This document shows, piece by piece, positions 9,869-17,386 of a DNA stretch of 64,000 nt. A program made the position numbers and the translations under genes. Location of the stretch: positions 2,781,200-2,845,199 of the forward strand of contig OX639973.1 of NCBI GenBank assembly GCA_951828385.1, in the 5' to 3' direction. The stretch's first letter is position 1, and the number at the start of each line of letters is the position of its first letter. The notes beneath the pieces were generated by a model. The model did not search any database. It had not been told where the DNA came from and was given only the letters and a program-made list of their open reading frames with translations. The DNA is from an uncultured Poribacteria bacterium (lineage in GTDB: Bacteria > Poribacteria > WGA-4E > WGA-3G).

Positions 9869-11329
9869 CTACCGTGAGCCTTTTTTTATTGCCCATAACG
9901 TTTTCAGAATGATTTTAATATCCAAGGCGAGCGACCAGTTTTCTATATAATACCGGTCATAAGAAATCCGCTCTTCAAGAGAGGTATTGCCACGCAAGCC
10001 GTTAACTTGTGCCCAGCCGGTCATACCCGATTTGACGCGCTGCCGAGCGAGATAGTGCGGAATAGATTCACTGAACGTGTCAATCAGACCGGACATCTCT
10101 GGTCTCGGTCCAACGAGACTCATATCGCCTTTAAGTACATTGAAAAATTGAGGCAATTCATCTAAACTCCAGCGTCTGAGAAATTTGCCGAGAGCGGTCT
10201 GCCGTGGATCGTCGGTTTCCGCCCAGACATGCCCTACTTTTTCCTCGGCATCCGCACGCATAGAGCGAAATTTGTAGATGTTGAACGGCTTTCCGGCTCT
10301 GCCGACCCGTTCCTGACGGAAAATCGCTTTGCCGGGCGATGTCAGTCGGATCACAATCGTTATTGCTAACATCAGCGGACTTAACACTATCAAGGCAAAC
10401 AGGCTGAAAACGATGTCGATCAGACGCTTAACGATACCGCTCACGCCTTGCATCGGTGTCTCCCGCAATTGTAGTACCGGTATACCCTGAAAAAAAGTAA
10501 TAGTTTCCGTGCCACCTTTGATAAATTCGGAGAGTTCGGGGAAAACATTGATTTGGACGGGTACACCTTCGCAGGCATGGAGAATTTGGAGAATAGTTTC
10601 ATTCCGCACCGTCGGTGATGAAATAAAGAGCGTGTCAAGCCGATGCTTTCGCACGATTTCAAGTATATTTTGACTTTCTCCAAGAGATGGCACCGCCGAC
10701 TCATCTTCGGTGACTATACCAACCAGTTCGTATCCGCTATTCGGACTCGCTTTCAAAAGATCAATAAACTGTTCCGCACGGGCATCATAACCGATGAGGG
10801 CAACGCGACTGACACCGACACCTTGGGCGTGAATCGCCTGACGGAAACGGTGAAGCACGAGCCTTCCCAAAAACAACCAGACGAGACTGAAACCAGAAGC
10901 AAGCAGCATGACCCAGCGTGAGTAAGCATCGTGGTGATAGATGAAAAAAAGGGCAGCTAACGTGGCAATGAGCGCGATACCAGAGGCTTTGCAGAGCGTC
11001 CAGAATGCTGAAAGGGTGGCATTGCTTTCCGGTCGATAGAGTTTCAATGCCTTCAGTGTCATCAACCAGATAATCGCCATCAGCGGGATGAGCCGGAAAT
11101 AGTCGTCGAGGGGAGGGGTGCCACCTTTATGTAACGCGAGTGCCTCAGGGGTCCAACCCGATTCAAACCGAACCCAATACGCGACGACAATTGCGGTGGC
11201 AACGAAACAGAGATCAAATAAGACTGTAAGCGCGATTAGCAAATGATCGAGCGTTTTCTTGTTCATTGGCAAATGTAGGGATGGAACTTGCAAACCCGTA
11301 CTGAGGGCTGCATTCAGGTTGCCTCTCAT
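9869..11329 (-). CDS. Undecaprenyl-phosphate sugar phosphotransferase (WcaJ/WbaP type)
   Basis: This is a 486-aa membrane enzyme that starts exopolysaccharide repeat units by moving a sugar-1-phosphate onto undecaprenyl phosphate. The N-terminal third has about four hydrophobic helices. A CoA-binding-like Rossmann domain follows (VALIGYDARAEQ), then one more helix (RLIDIVFSLFALIVLSPLMLA) and the bacterial sugar-transferase core (FRQERVGRAGKPFNIYKFRSM...LVGPRPE). Start choice is uncertain: ATG at 11329 is used here, ATG at 11266 (MNKKTLDH) is also possible, and a TTG lies at 11356. None has a good ribosome site. Confidence 0.88.
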   Translation of the reverse strand: MRGNLNAALSTGLQVPSLHLPMNKKTLDHLLIALTVLFDLCFVATAIVVAYWVRFESGWTPEALALHKGGTPPLDDYFRLIPLMAIIWLMTLKALKLYRPESNATLSAFWTLCKASGIALIATLAALFFIYHHDAYSRWVMLLASGFSLVWLFLGRLVLHRFRQAIHAQGVGVSRVALIGYDARAEQFIDLLKASPNSGYELVGIVTEDESAVPSLGESQNILEIVRKHRLDTLFISSPTVRNETILQILHACEGVPVQINVFPELSEFIKGGTETITFFQGIPVLQLRETPMQGVSGIVKRLIDIVFSLFALIVLSPLMLAITIVIRLTSPGKAIFRQERVGRAGKPFNIYKFRSMRADAEEKVGHVWAETDDPRQTALGKFLRRWSLDELPQFFNVLKGDMSLVGPRPEMSGLIDTFSESIPHYLARQRVKSGMTGWAQVNGLRGNTSLEERISYDRYYIENWSLALDIKIILKTLWAIKKGSR

Positions 11330-11404
11330 AGTATTTTTTTCAAGCGGAGCTTGCAATTCTGCCAGTCTGATACTGCACTAACAGTGAACTGACGGATACC
11401 TTAA

Positions 11405-11433
11405 AGTATAGCAGATTTGCCGGACGCTTTCAA
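11405..11433 (-). promoter_or_regulatory. Sigma-70-type promoter of the sugar transferase
   Basis: On the minus strand TTGAAA (11428-11433), 17 bases, TATACT (11405-11410). It reads toward the sugar-transferase gene, leaving a leader of about 70 bases to the ATG at 11329. Confidence 0.65.
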
Positions 11434-11577
11434 ATTAAAATCCAGCGCGATTTGAAGGTTGAAAGACGCGAATCGTTACTGATAAATTTCGCACAATGTG
11501 TTATGCTATCATTACAGACCTTTGTAGATCAAGTTTCGGAAATCTGAATATTTTACCGAAATGAGAGGGTATATAGA

Positions 11578-12666
11578 ATGGCGAATCAACTGAAAGTGGG
11601 AATCGTTGGCGCACACCGCGGCAGTTCTTATGTCGCACCGTTTAGAGCGATCGCAGAAACCGAGATAACAGCGTTTTGTGACCTCAATGAAGAGACACTC
11701 CAGAACGTTGCTGAACGGTTTGATGTCCCGCAGCAGTTCACGGATTATGAAGCGATGCTGGATGCAGTGGATATTGTGGTGCTTGCCACACCGGAGAATC
11801 TACACGTGCCGCAGTCGATTGAAGCGTTAGAAGCCGGGAAACACGTCATCAGCGAAGTAACTGCTGCCGTCAATTTAGAAGAGTGCTACGACTTGGTTCG
11901 GGCGGTTCGGAAGGCATCTGCGAAATATACAATGGCTGAAAATACGTGTTACGCCAAGCCAAATGTGTTAATCCGCAGCATGGTAGAGGCAGGTATGTTC
12001 GGAGATGTCTATTTCGGGGAAGGCGAATACCTCCACAACATCAAGTCGCTCCACCACGATGCAGACGGCAACCCAACGTGGCGATATTATTGGCAGGTCG
12101 GCATTAATCGGTGCAACTATGCGACGCATAGCCTCGGTCCCGTGCTTCAGTGGTTTGGGGGACGCGTTGCGAGTGTCTGTTGCCTCGGCACCGGCGTTAA
12201 CACCGATCCTGAGCACGCGATGGAAGATACAGTGATGATGCTGTGTAAAACAGATTGCGGTGGCTTAATCAAGATTCGGATTGATATGCTCTCGAACCGT
12301 CCGGCGAATTCCTATTTCAGTTTGCAAGGAACAGAAGGGTGTTATGAGAGCTCGCGTGGACTCGGCGCGGCACCGAAGCTTTGGTTGAGTGAGTTCGGAG
12401 TTAGCGAACAGTGGAGACCGCTCTCCCAATTTGAGGACTGCCTACCGGAGCGGTGGAAAAACCCACCTGCTGAAGCAGAAAATGCCGGTGACCTCGGCGA
12501 GTATTTCAAAGTACGGGATTTTGTTGATAGTATCCTCACCGATACGACACCACCAATTGATGTCTATACGGCGATGGATTACACGGTACCGGGGTTGGTT
12601 TCAGAGCAATCCATTGCGAACGGTGGGACACCGATAGAAGTCCCAGACTTCAGGAAAATTGAATAG
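11578..12666 (+). CDS. Gfo/Idh/MocA-family oxidoreductase
   Basis: This is a 362-aa protein with the Rossmann start KVGIVGAHRGSSY, which lacks the third Gly of the usual GxGxxG. The EKP-type motif is replaced by HVISEVTAAV. NRCNYATHSLGPVLQW is the family's substrate-side His motif. The start has GAGAGGG eight bases upstream. It is a single gene on the plus strand, divergent from the sugar transferase. The altered EKP suggests a changed catalytic mechanism or substrate, which cannot be settled from sequence. Confidence 0.85.
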   Translation: MANQLKVGIVGAHRGSSYVAPFRAIAETEITAFCDLNEETLQNVAERFDVPQQFTDYEAMLDAVDIVVLATPENLHVPQSIEALEAGKHVISEVTAAVNLEECYDLVRAVRKASAKYTMAENTCYAKPNVLIRSMVEAGMFGDVYFGEGEYLHNIKSLHHDADGNPTWRYYWQVGINRCNYATHSLGPVLQWFGGRVASVCCLGTGVNTDPEHAMEDTVMMLCKTDCGGLIKIRIDMLSNRPANSYFSLQGTEGCYESSRGLGAAPKLWLSEFGVSEQWRPLSQFEDCLPERWKNPPAEAENAGDLGEYFKVRDFVDSILTDTTPPIDVYTAMDYTVPGLVSEQSIANGGTPIEVPDFRKIE

Positions 12667-12709
12667 CAGAATGGCAATAGAGACGGATTAGATTTTGGAG
12701 CAGCGTGCT

Positions 12710-12883
12710 CTACTCCTCTTCTACAGGGGCAAAGACAAGTCCGCAGCTGCTGCATCGGTATCCACTCTCCGGTTTCGATTCCACAACGGGGAAGAGCATC
12801 CCGCAACAGATCGGACACGGTTCGTCAATTTCCATTTCGGCTTGTTCCATTTCACCAGAACGGTTTTCAAATTCAACGATCAC
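12710..12883 (-). CDS. Small zinc-ribbon protein, translationally coupled to the Uma2 gene
   Basis: This is a 57-aa protein read from a GTG at 12881-12883. AGAGGAGG lies six bases upstream and the first codons overlap the end of the Uma2 gene by 11 bases, a classic coupling arrangement. It contains CPICC and, about 20 residues later, CSSC, so two Cys pairs could hold one zinc. The rest is acidic. I do not recognise a named family. Its strict coupling suggests it works with, or restrains, the Uma2 nuclease-like protein. Confidence 0.65.
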   Translation of the reverse strand: MIVEFENRSGEMEQAEMEIDEPCPICCGMLFPVVESKPESGYRCSSCGLVFAPVEEE

Positions 12884-13469
12884 GAGTATCCTCCTCTTGC
12901 TCAGCAACCGCAACGCGCGTATAGATATCTCGCAAGGATATCTTGCAGCCGATTGAAATGAGTGACATCACATCTTCCGGGGCACAAAATTCTGTGTGGT
13001 CCCAGTGTTGATCTTGTCGCCGATAATGTTCAACGCAGAATCTATGCTGTGAGACAAGAATGTAGTCTCGCAACGATGCAAGTTGCTGATAGTGTTCAAA
13101 TTTTTCTGCTCGGTCGTATGCTGCAGTGGAGGGTGACAGTACCTCTACAATCACAACCGGGTTCAGAAGTGTGTCGAAAACATCATCCTCAAAGCGAGGT
13201 TCACCGCAGGCAACAACGACATCTGGATAGAAGTAGGCTATGGGACTCGGCTGCACGCGCATATCGCTGGAATGGACTTCACAATCTGACCCCACTAACT
13301 GGTTGTAAAGTCTATTGGATATGTTGCTTGTGATAAGACTATGGGCGCGACTTGCCCCAGACATTGCAAATATCTGACCGTCGAGGTATTCACTTTTGTG
13401 GAACGCCTTTCGTTCTTGAGTGATATATTCCTCAGCAGTGAAGAGGGTTTGCGCCGGAAGATATGCCAT
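12873..13469 (-). CDS. Uma2-family (DUF820) restriction-endonuclease-like protein
   Basis: This 198-aa protein has the PD-(D/E)xK-like Uma2 fold: FTAEEYITQER...KSEYLDGQIFAMSGAS near the N terminus, FYPDVVVACG with the metal-binding Asp, and PVVIVEVLSPSTAAYDRAEKFEHYQ with the Glu. Uma2 proteins are common in cyanobacteria and environmental phyla, and their role is mostly unknown. The start is the ATG at 13467-13469 (MAYLPAQ), with AAGGAAA upstream. Transcription continues into the zinc-ribbon gene. Confidence 0.85.
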   Translation of the reverse strand: MAYLPAQTLFTAEEYITQERKAFHKSEYLDGQIFAMSGASRAHSLITSNISNRLYNQLVGSDCEVHSSDMRVQPSPIAYFYPDVVVACGEPRFEDDVFDTLLNPVVIVEVLSPSTAAYDRAEKFEHYQQLASLRDYILVSQHRFCVEHYRRQDQHWDHTEFCAPEDVMSLISIGCKISLRDIYTRVAVAEQEEDTRDR

Positions 13470-13559
13470 ACCTATTTCCTTGAATAGAGGTAATGTTAAC
13501 GACATAATACCGCATTTTTAGGAAAAAGTCAATTTTTTCCCTATGCTGTTCAGGACGAT

Positions 13560-13889
13560 TTAATACCTCGGTAGGGTTGAATCAATTTCGATTGCCCACT
13601 GGTCAATGCCGCCGATGAGGTTCTTCGCGTCATTAAACCCGTTTTGTTGCAGATAGGCGACAGCATAGAGGCTACGTTGTCCATGATGGCAATAAACCAC
13701 AATTTCTTGGTCTGATGGGAGACCCTCTACATGCTGTGGCAACGTGTTGAGAGGGATTAGCCGTGCATCTTCCAGATGTACGATGTCGTATTCGCTCTGC
13801 TCACGGACATCCAACAATAGGACAGATTCGTTCGCGTCGAGTTTCTGTTTCAATGCTTCTGGTGAGATTTCAGGGAGAGTACGCTGCAT
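13560..13889 (-). CDS. Rhodanese-like sulfurtransferase domain protein
   Basis: This is a single-domain rhodanese of 109 aa. LLLDVREQSEYDIVHLEDARLIPL is the family core and VVYCHHGQRSLYA holds the active-site Cys in a CxxGxRS-like loop. It would carry persulfide sulfur in the cytoplasm. Its ATG overlaps the stop of the DUF971 gene (TAATG), and it is the last gene of the SUF operon, which fits a role in handling sulfur for cluster assembly. Confidence 0.88.
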   Translation of the reverse strand: MQRTLPEISPEALKQKLDANESVLLLDVREQSEYDIVHLEDARLIPLNTLPQHVEGLPSDQEIVVYCHHGQRSLYAVAYLQQNGFNDAKNLIGGIDQWAIEIDSTLPRY

Positions 13890-14269
13890 TATTTAGTTTC
13901 TTCCTCTGTCTGAATAGGTGGTAAAGGCGCGCATTCTGAACACGGACACGTCTCACGCAGGACTTCAAACGGATAGATACCAGTGTCGTGGCCATCACTC
14001 CAACTGAACTGGAGCGCGTAGCGTCCGACTAACTGGACATCAAGGGGTTGAATATCGTCCGAGACCTCAATCAGCGTTATATCTCCGTCGCCTTGCGGTG
14101 CAAAGAGGGAATGAACATCCCGACCTTTATGCCGGACAATGGCACATTCGGCGCACGGACACATCTGCCGGAGATAGGCGTATGGATACCAACTCACATG
14201 TCCATCCTTCCATTCCACCTGAAAGGTGGTGTCATGTTTCTTGAGGAGTTTCGGACTTTTTTTTACCAT
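13889..14269 (-). CDS. DUF971 / gamma-butyrobetaine hydroxylase N-domain-like protein
   Basis: This 126-aa protein shows the two-part DUF971 pattern: WKDGHVSWYPYAYLRQMCPCAEC and, after a linker, WSDGHDTGIYPFEVLRETCPCSEC (spelled here only in part as motifs). The twin CPCxEC clusters could bind zinc or an iron-sulfur cluster. It lies between sufT and the rhodanese gene with a one-base overlap to the latter. DUF971 proteins are often found near iron-sulfur maturation genes. The biochemical role is unknown. Confidence 0.8.
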   Translation of the reverse strand: MVKKSPKLLKKHDTTFQVEWKDGHVSWYPYAYLRQMCPCAECAIVRHKGRDVHSLFAPQGDGDITLIEVSDDIQPLDVQLVGRYALQFSWSDGHDTGIYPFEVLRETCPCSECAPLPPIQTEEETK

Positions 14270-14302
14270 AAAGAAAATTTTGGAAATTGCCTGATGAACT
14301 TT

Positions 14303-14602
14303 CTAAAAGAGACCGAGTTCATCCTTTGCCTCGTCGCTCATCATTTCCATGCTCCAAGGCGGACTCCAGACGACATTGACGTTAACTTCGTCAATCCCGT
14401 CTATTTGCTGCGTGACCTGCTGTGTACCGTTGATAATCTGTCCACCAGCGGGACATCCCATGCTCGTCAAGGTCATCGTAATATCCACAGTCGCCTCATT
14501 GATGTCCACGCCGTAGATCAGTCCCATATCAACGATGTTAATGCCAATTTCCGGGTCAATAATTTGTTTGATAGTCTCTAATACAGTTTCTTCAGATATC
14601 AT
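14303..14602 (-). CDS. sufT: SufT/MIP18-family (DUF59) iron-sulfur maturation protein
   Basis: This 99-aa protein fits the MIP18/SufT family: IIDPEIGINIVDMGLIYGV, then LTSMGCPAGGQI with the conserved Cys, and VNVVWSPPWSMEMMSDEAK at the end. Proteins of this family help deliver or mature Fe-S clusters. It sits inside the SUF operon between the Rieske and DUF971 genes. Confidence 0.88.
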   Translation of the reverse strand: MISEETVLETIKQIIDPEIGINIVDMGLIYGVDINEATVDITMTLTSMGCPAGGQIINGTQQVTQQIDGIDEVNVNVVWSPPWSMEMMSDEAKDELGLF

Positions 14603-14620
14603 TGGGGTTTCCTCCTATCA

Positions 14621-14646
14621 GGTAGCGAGGTTGTAAACCTCGTCAG
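14621..14646. repeat. Short palindrome of the GGTTnnnAACC family (intergenic copy)
   Basis: GGTAG, then CGAGGTT-gta-AACCTCG: a 7-bp perfect stem with a 3-base loop in the spacer between the Rieske gene and sufT. It has the same GTAG lead-in and GGTT/AACC core as the copies at 56928, 58097 and 60868. Confidence 0.7.
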
Positions 14647-14662
14647 CAAATAAACAAGCGGT

Positions 14663-14977
14663 TTATTCGTCAACGCTAATCAAAATATCATCATCTTCAA
14701 TTTTGACGGTGTAACATTCAATGGCTTCGACAGCAGGCATACAGAGCGGCTCTCCGGTTTTGACACAAAAACGTGCGCCGTGCCGTGGGCATTCTATCTC
14801 GTCGCCGTTGAGAAAACCTTCAGCTAAAGGACCGCCATCATGCGTGCAAACGTCCTCCATTGCATAAAATTCACCATCAATATTGAAGAGTAACACGGGG
14901 ACGAAATCCACCTCAACCAACTGTTTCGTGCCAGGCGGCACTTCACTAACTTTCGCAACTTTATAGAATTCTGACAT
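14663..14977 (-). CDS. Rieske [2Fe-2S] ferredoxin-like protein
   Basis: This is a 104-aa stand-alone Rieske protein. The cluster ligands are CTH in VCTHDGGPLAEG and, about 17 residues later, CPRH in IECPRHGARF. It lacks a membrane anchor, so it is a soluble electron carrier of the non-heme oxygenase ferredoxin type. Genes of this kind often ride in SUF operons. The gene starts 17 bases inside the upstream 84-aa gene, indicating coupling. Confidence 0.9.
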   Translation of the reverse strand: MSEFYKVAKVSEVPPGTKQLVEVDFVPVLLFNIDGEFYAMEDVCTHDGGPLAEGFLNGDEIECPRHGARFCVKTGEPLCMPAVEAIECYTVKIEDDDILISVDE

Positions 14978-15215
14978 TACGTTCCTTCCAAATTTCTTCG
15001 TGGGTATAAAACTTTAATTTCCCAGATTGTTTGCGTTTAAGAATCTCCTCCATATCCTCATAAAGGGGAGATTCCTTATCAAGGTAGAAAGTTCCGGGAT
15101 CTTGTGCCGCAAACGCTGCCAGTTCTTCACGAACTATTTTACGAATAATACTTTCTAATTCCTGAACGCTTAGCGTAACTTTCGTTTCTTGTGTTGCCGT
15201 TACATTGTTATCCAT
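14961..15215 (-). CDS. Unknown small protein in the SUF operon
   Basis: This is an 84-aa protein (alternative start at 15227 adds four residues). It has a helical N-terminal half (TLSVQELESIIRKIVREELAAF) and a basic, aromatic C-terminal half (SPLYEDMEEILKRKQSGKLKFYTHEEIWKE). The tail resembles the plain antitoxin-like tails of small environmental proteins, but no toxin gene is adjacent. It overlaps the Rieske gene by 17 bases. I do not recognise its function; it may be an adaptor or a relict antitoxin. Confidence 0.65.
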   Translation of the reverse strand: MDNNVTATQETKVTLSVQELESIIRKIVREELAAFAAQDPGTFYLDKESPLYEDMEEILKRKQSGKLKFYTHEEIWKERNVRIL

Positions 15216-15245
15216 TGCACTCATCCCTTTCTGCTTCAAAATTTC

Positions 15246-15632
15246 CTACTCATCTTCGCCGGGCCAACTCGTGATGCCATAAGCACCCGCCTTGAGGACT
15301 TTGAGAGCCAATAACGCACATTTGAGACGAACGGGCCCCAAAGGGATGCCGATCATATCCAAAATGTCATCTTTTGAAAGCTGCTTGACTTCATCAAGAC
15401 TTTTGCCTTCAATCCTCTCAGTCAGCATAGAGGCAGCCGCCAGACTAATCGTACAACCGTGCCCACAGAAACGCACCTCTTTGATCTTATCGTCTTCAAC
15501 AAGTAGGTCAATGCGAATCTGATCACCACAAAGCGGATTGTCTTCCTCGTGCGAAATATCAGGGTCCGGCAATGTCCCGTAGTTGCTCGGATTTTCGTAG
15601 TGATCAAGCAGTTCTTCCTGATATATGTTCAT
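15246..15632 (-). CDS. sufU: SufU-type iron-sulfur scaffold / sulfur-transfer protein
   Basis: This 128-aa protein is of the SufU/IscU type. The three conserved Cys are in NPLCGDQI, GHGCTISLAAAS and VRLKCALLAL. An insertion typical of SufU lies between the second and third. It receives sulfur from the SufS cysteine desulfurase encoded two bases upstream. No IscS or HscA genes are nearby, which supports the SUF assignment. Confidence 0.93.
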   Translation of the reverse strand: MNIYQEELLDHYENPSNYGTLPDPDISHEEDNPLCGDQIRIDLLVEDDKIKEVRFCGHGCTISLAAASMLTERIEGKSLDEVKQLSKDDILDMIGIPLGPVRLKCALLALKVLKAGAYGITSWPGEDE

Positions 15633-15634
15633 TA

Positions 15635-16879
15635 TTATTTTCCCCGAGTCATGAGTTTTTGTGTTCTACAGAGTCCCTCATACAATCGGTCTACGTCTTC
15701 AACTGTATTATAGAGGTAAAAACTGGCACGGGCGGTGGCAATAACATCCAACCGCTTCATGAGCGGTTGTGCGCAGTGATGTCCTGCCCGGATAGCGACA
15801 CCGTGCGTATCCAAAATTCCTGCTATATCATGCGGATGGACACCCTCCAAATTAAAGGAAATAACACCCGTCTTTTGATGGGGGGCAGACGGTCCGTAGA
15901 GGGTAATGCCTTCGATTTCTTTTAAGCGTTGGTGTGCATATTTTAAGAGTTCTTGTTCATGAACGTGAATTGCTGCTAAATTGGCTTGTGTGATATAGTC
16001 CACCGCGTGCCCCAATCCGATTGCTTCAGCGATGCTTGGGGTGCCCGCCTCAAATTTAGCGGGAAGTTCTGCATAACTTGATACGTCACGCTCAACACTC
16101 CGAATCATTGAACCACCGCCGAGGAACGGCGGCATCTCTTCAAGCAGCTCTATTTTACCGTATAACACACCGATGCCCGTCGGTCCGCACATCTTATGCC
16201 CTGAGAACGCAAGAAAATCACAATCGAGTTGTTGAACATCAACGTGAAAATGGGGTACCGATTGCGCTGCATCAACGACGACTTTCGCGCCAACAGCATG
16301 CGCAGCGTCAATGACAGACTGAATCGGATTGATGGTCCCAAGTACATTAGAAACGTGTCCCATAGCGACAAGTTTCGTTTTTTCGGTGAGGCAGTCGCGG
16401 AGTTGTGCGAAGTCAAGCAACCCTTCATCGGTAATCTCAAGGAACCGAAGCACTGCACCTGTCCGCTGTGCAAGCAGCTGCCAAGGCACCAGATTGCTAT
16501 GGTGTTCCATAACCGTCAGGATGATCTCATCACCTTCCCGAATATTCGTGCTTCCCCAACTATAAGCGACGAGATTAATGGATTCCGTTGTATTCCGCGT
16601 AAAGATGATTTGGCGCGAACGCGGTGCGTTAATCAGTTGTGCCACCTTCTCGCGGGCGCGTTCATATTGCTCCGTTGCCTCTTCTGAGATCCGATAGATG
16701 CCGCGATGGATATTGGAACGATAGGTATCGTAATAGGCATCCATTGCGTCAACAACCGGACGCGGGGTCTGGGTTGACGCTGCATTATCAAGGAAAGCCA
16801 GTGGGGGGGCTGTCGCGAAGATCGGAAAATCTTTGCGAATACCTTCCACATCAAGCGGGCGAAAGTGCGCCGTATGCAT
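15635..16879 (-). CDS. sufS: SufS cysteine desulfurase
   Basis: This is a 414-aa PLP-dependent cysteine desulfurase that removes sulfur from cysteine for cluster assembly. SGHKMCGPTGIGVLYGK holds the PLP-binding Lys and RAGHHCAQPLM the active-site Cys. LDNAASTQTPRPV and YRSNIHRGIYRISEEAT are typical SufS N-terminal motifs. The ATG at 16877-16879 (MHTAHF) has AAGGTG nine bases upstream. It is followed after two bases by sufU, the expected partner. Confidence 0.94.
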   Translation of the reverse strand: MHTAHFRPLDVEGIRKDFPIFATAPPLAFLDNAASTQTPRPVVDAMDAYYDTYRSNIHRGIYRISEEATEQYERAREKVAQLINAPRSRQIIFTRNTTESINLVAYSWGSTNIREGDEIILTVMEHHSNLVPWQLLAQRTGAVLRFLEITDEGLLDFAQLRDCLTEKTKLVAMGHVSNVLGTINPIQSVIDAAHAVGAKVVVDAAQSVPHFHVDVQQLDCDFLAFSGHKMCGPTGIGVLYGKIELLEEMPPFLGGGSMIRSVERDVSSYAELPAKFEAGTPSIAEAIGLGHAVDYITQANLAAIHVHEQELLKYAHQRLKEIEGITLYGPSAPHQKTGVISFNLEGVHPHDIAGILDTHGVAIRAGHHCAQPLMKRLDVIATARASFYLYNTVEDVDRLYEGLCRTQKLMTRGK

Positions 16880-16951
16880 TATGTTTATCACCTTGTGCGG
16901 AGCAAGCACACTCTCTTGAGCGTGCTTGCCATCGGAGATTTGTTCAATACA

Positions 16952-17293
16952 CTATCGACTGGGGAAACCAATATTGACAGCAGATGGTCCGTGGTCCTCA
17001 CATGCCTGATCCGTTGGAACATCGGTTGCAGCATCGCTGGAGTTGACAATCCCTTCCGAAACCAAATAGTGTTCCACTTCATCACCACTGACATCGGCAA
17101 GCATCACGTCGTCAATCTGGACGCATGGTTGATAAGGCTGCCGCGTCTTCTGAACCATTTCACGATAGTTGTCTTCGTTGTTGATGATGTCCCTATCTTC
17201 ATACGGTAAACCGTATTTGGCGAAGATGGCACGGACACCATTGCTCCATCCACAGACGGGCTTCATGTAAGCGATAATTTTGGGTTGACTCAT
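16952..17293 (-). CDS. Monothiol-type glutaredoxin
   Basis: This is a 113-aa glutaredoxin-fold protein with the active site CGWS (KPVCGWSNGV, Cys14), close to the CGFS of monothiol glutaredoxins that carry [2Fe-2S] clusters. YEDRDIINNEDNYREMV and QPCVQIDDVMLADVSGDEVEHYL are the remaining family motifs. It lies between sufD and sufS, fitting a cluster-carrier job. Confidence 0.85.
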   Translation of the reverse strand: MSQPKIIAYMKPVCGWSNGVRAIFAKYGLPYEDRDIINNEDNYREMVQKTRQPYQPCVQIDDVMLADVSGDEVEHYLVSEGIVNSSDAATDVPTDQACEDHGPSAVNIGFPSR

Positions 17294-17299
17294 TGTGAG

Positions 17300-17386
17300 T
17301 TTCTCCTTTTTTATTGGTTATCAGTTGTTGGTTATCGGTTATCAGTTAAAGAGGAATTTGTTAAACGAAAACCTTTTAACTGACAA
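17300..17386. repeat. Interspersed GTTATCAGTTG-type repeat in suf spacer
   Basis: TTATTGGTTATCAGTTG, TTGGTTATCGG and TTATCAGTTAAAG are followed by AACCTTTTAACTGACAACT, which pairs imperfectly with the first part. The same wording recurs in the two other suf spacers (18762-18900, 20335-20460) and near 59493-59575. Confidence 0.6.

Noticed and set aside
13889-14269. Apparent internal duplication in the DUF971 protein
   Set aside because: The two WxDGH...LR motifs are part of the normal single DUF971 domain, so no duplication is claimed.
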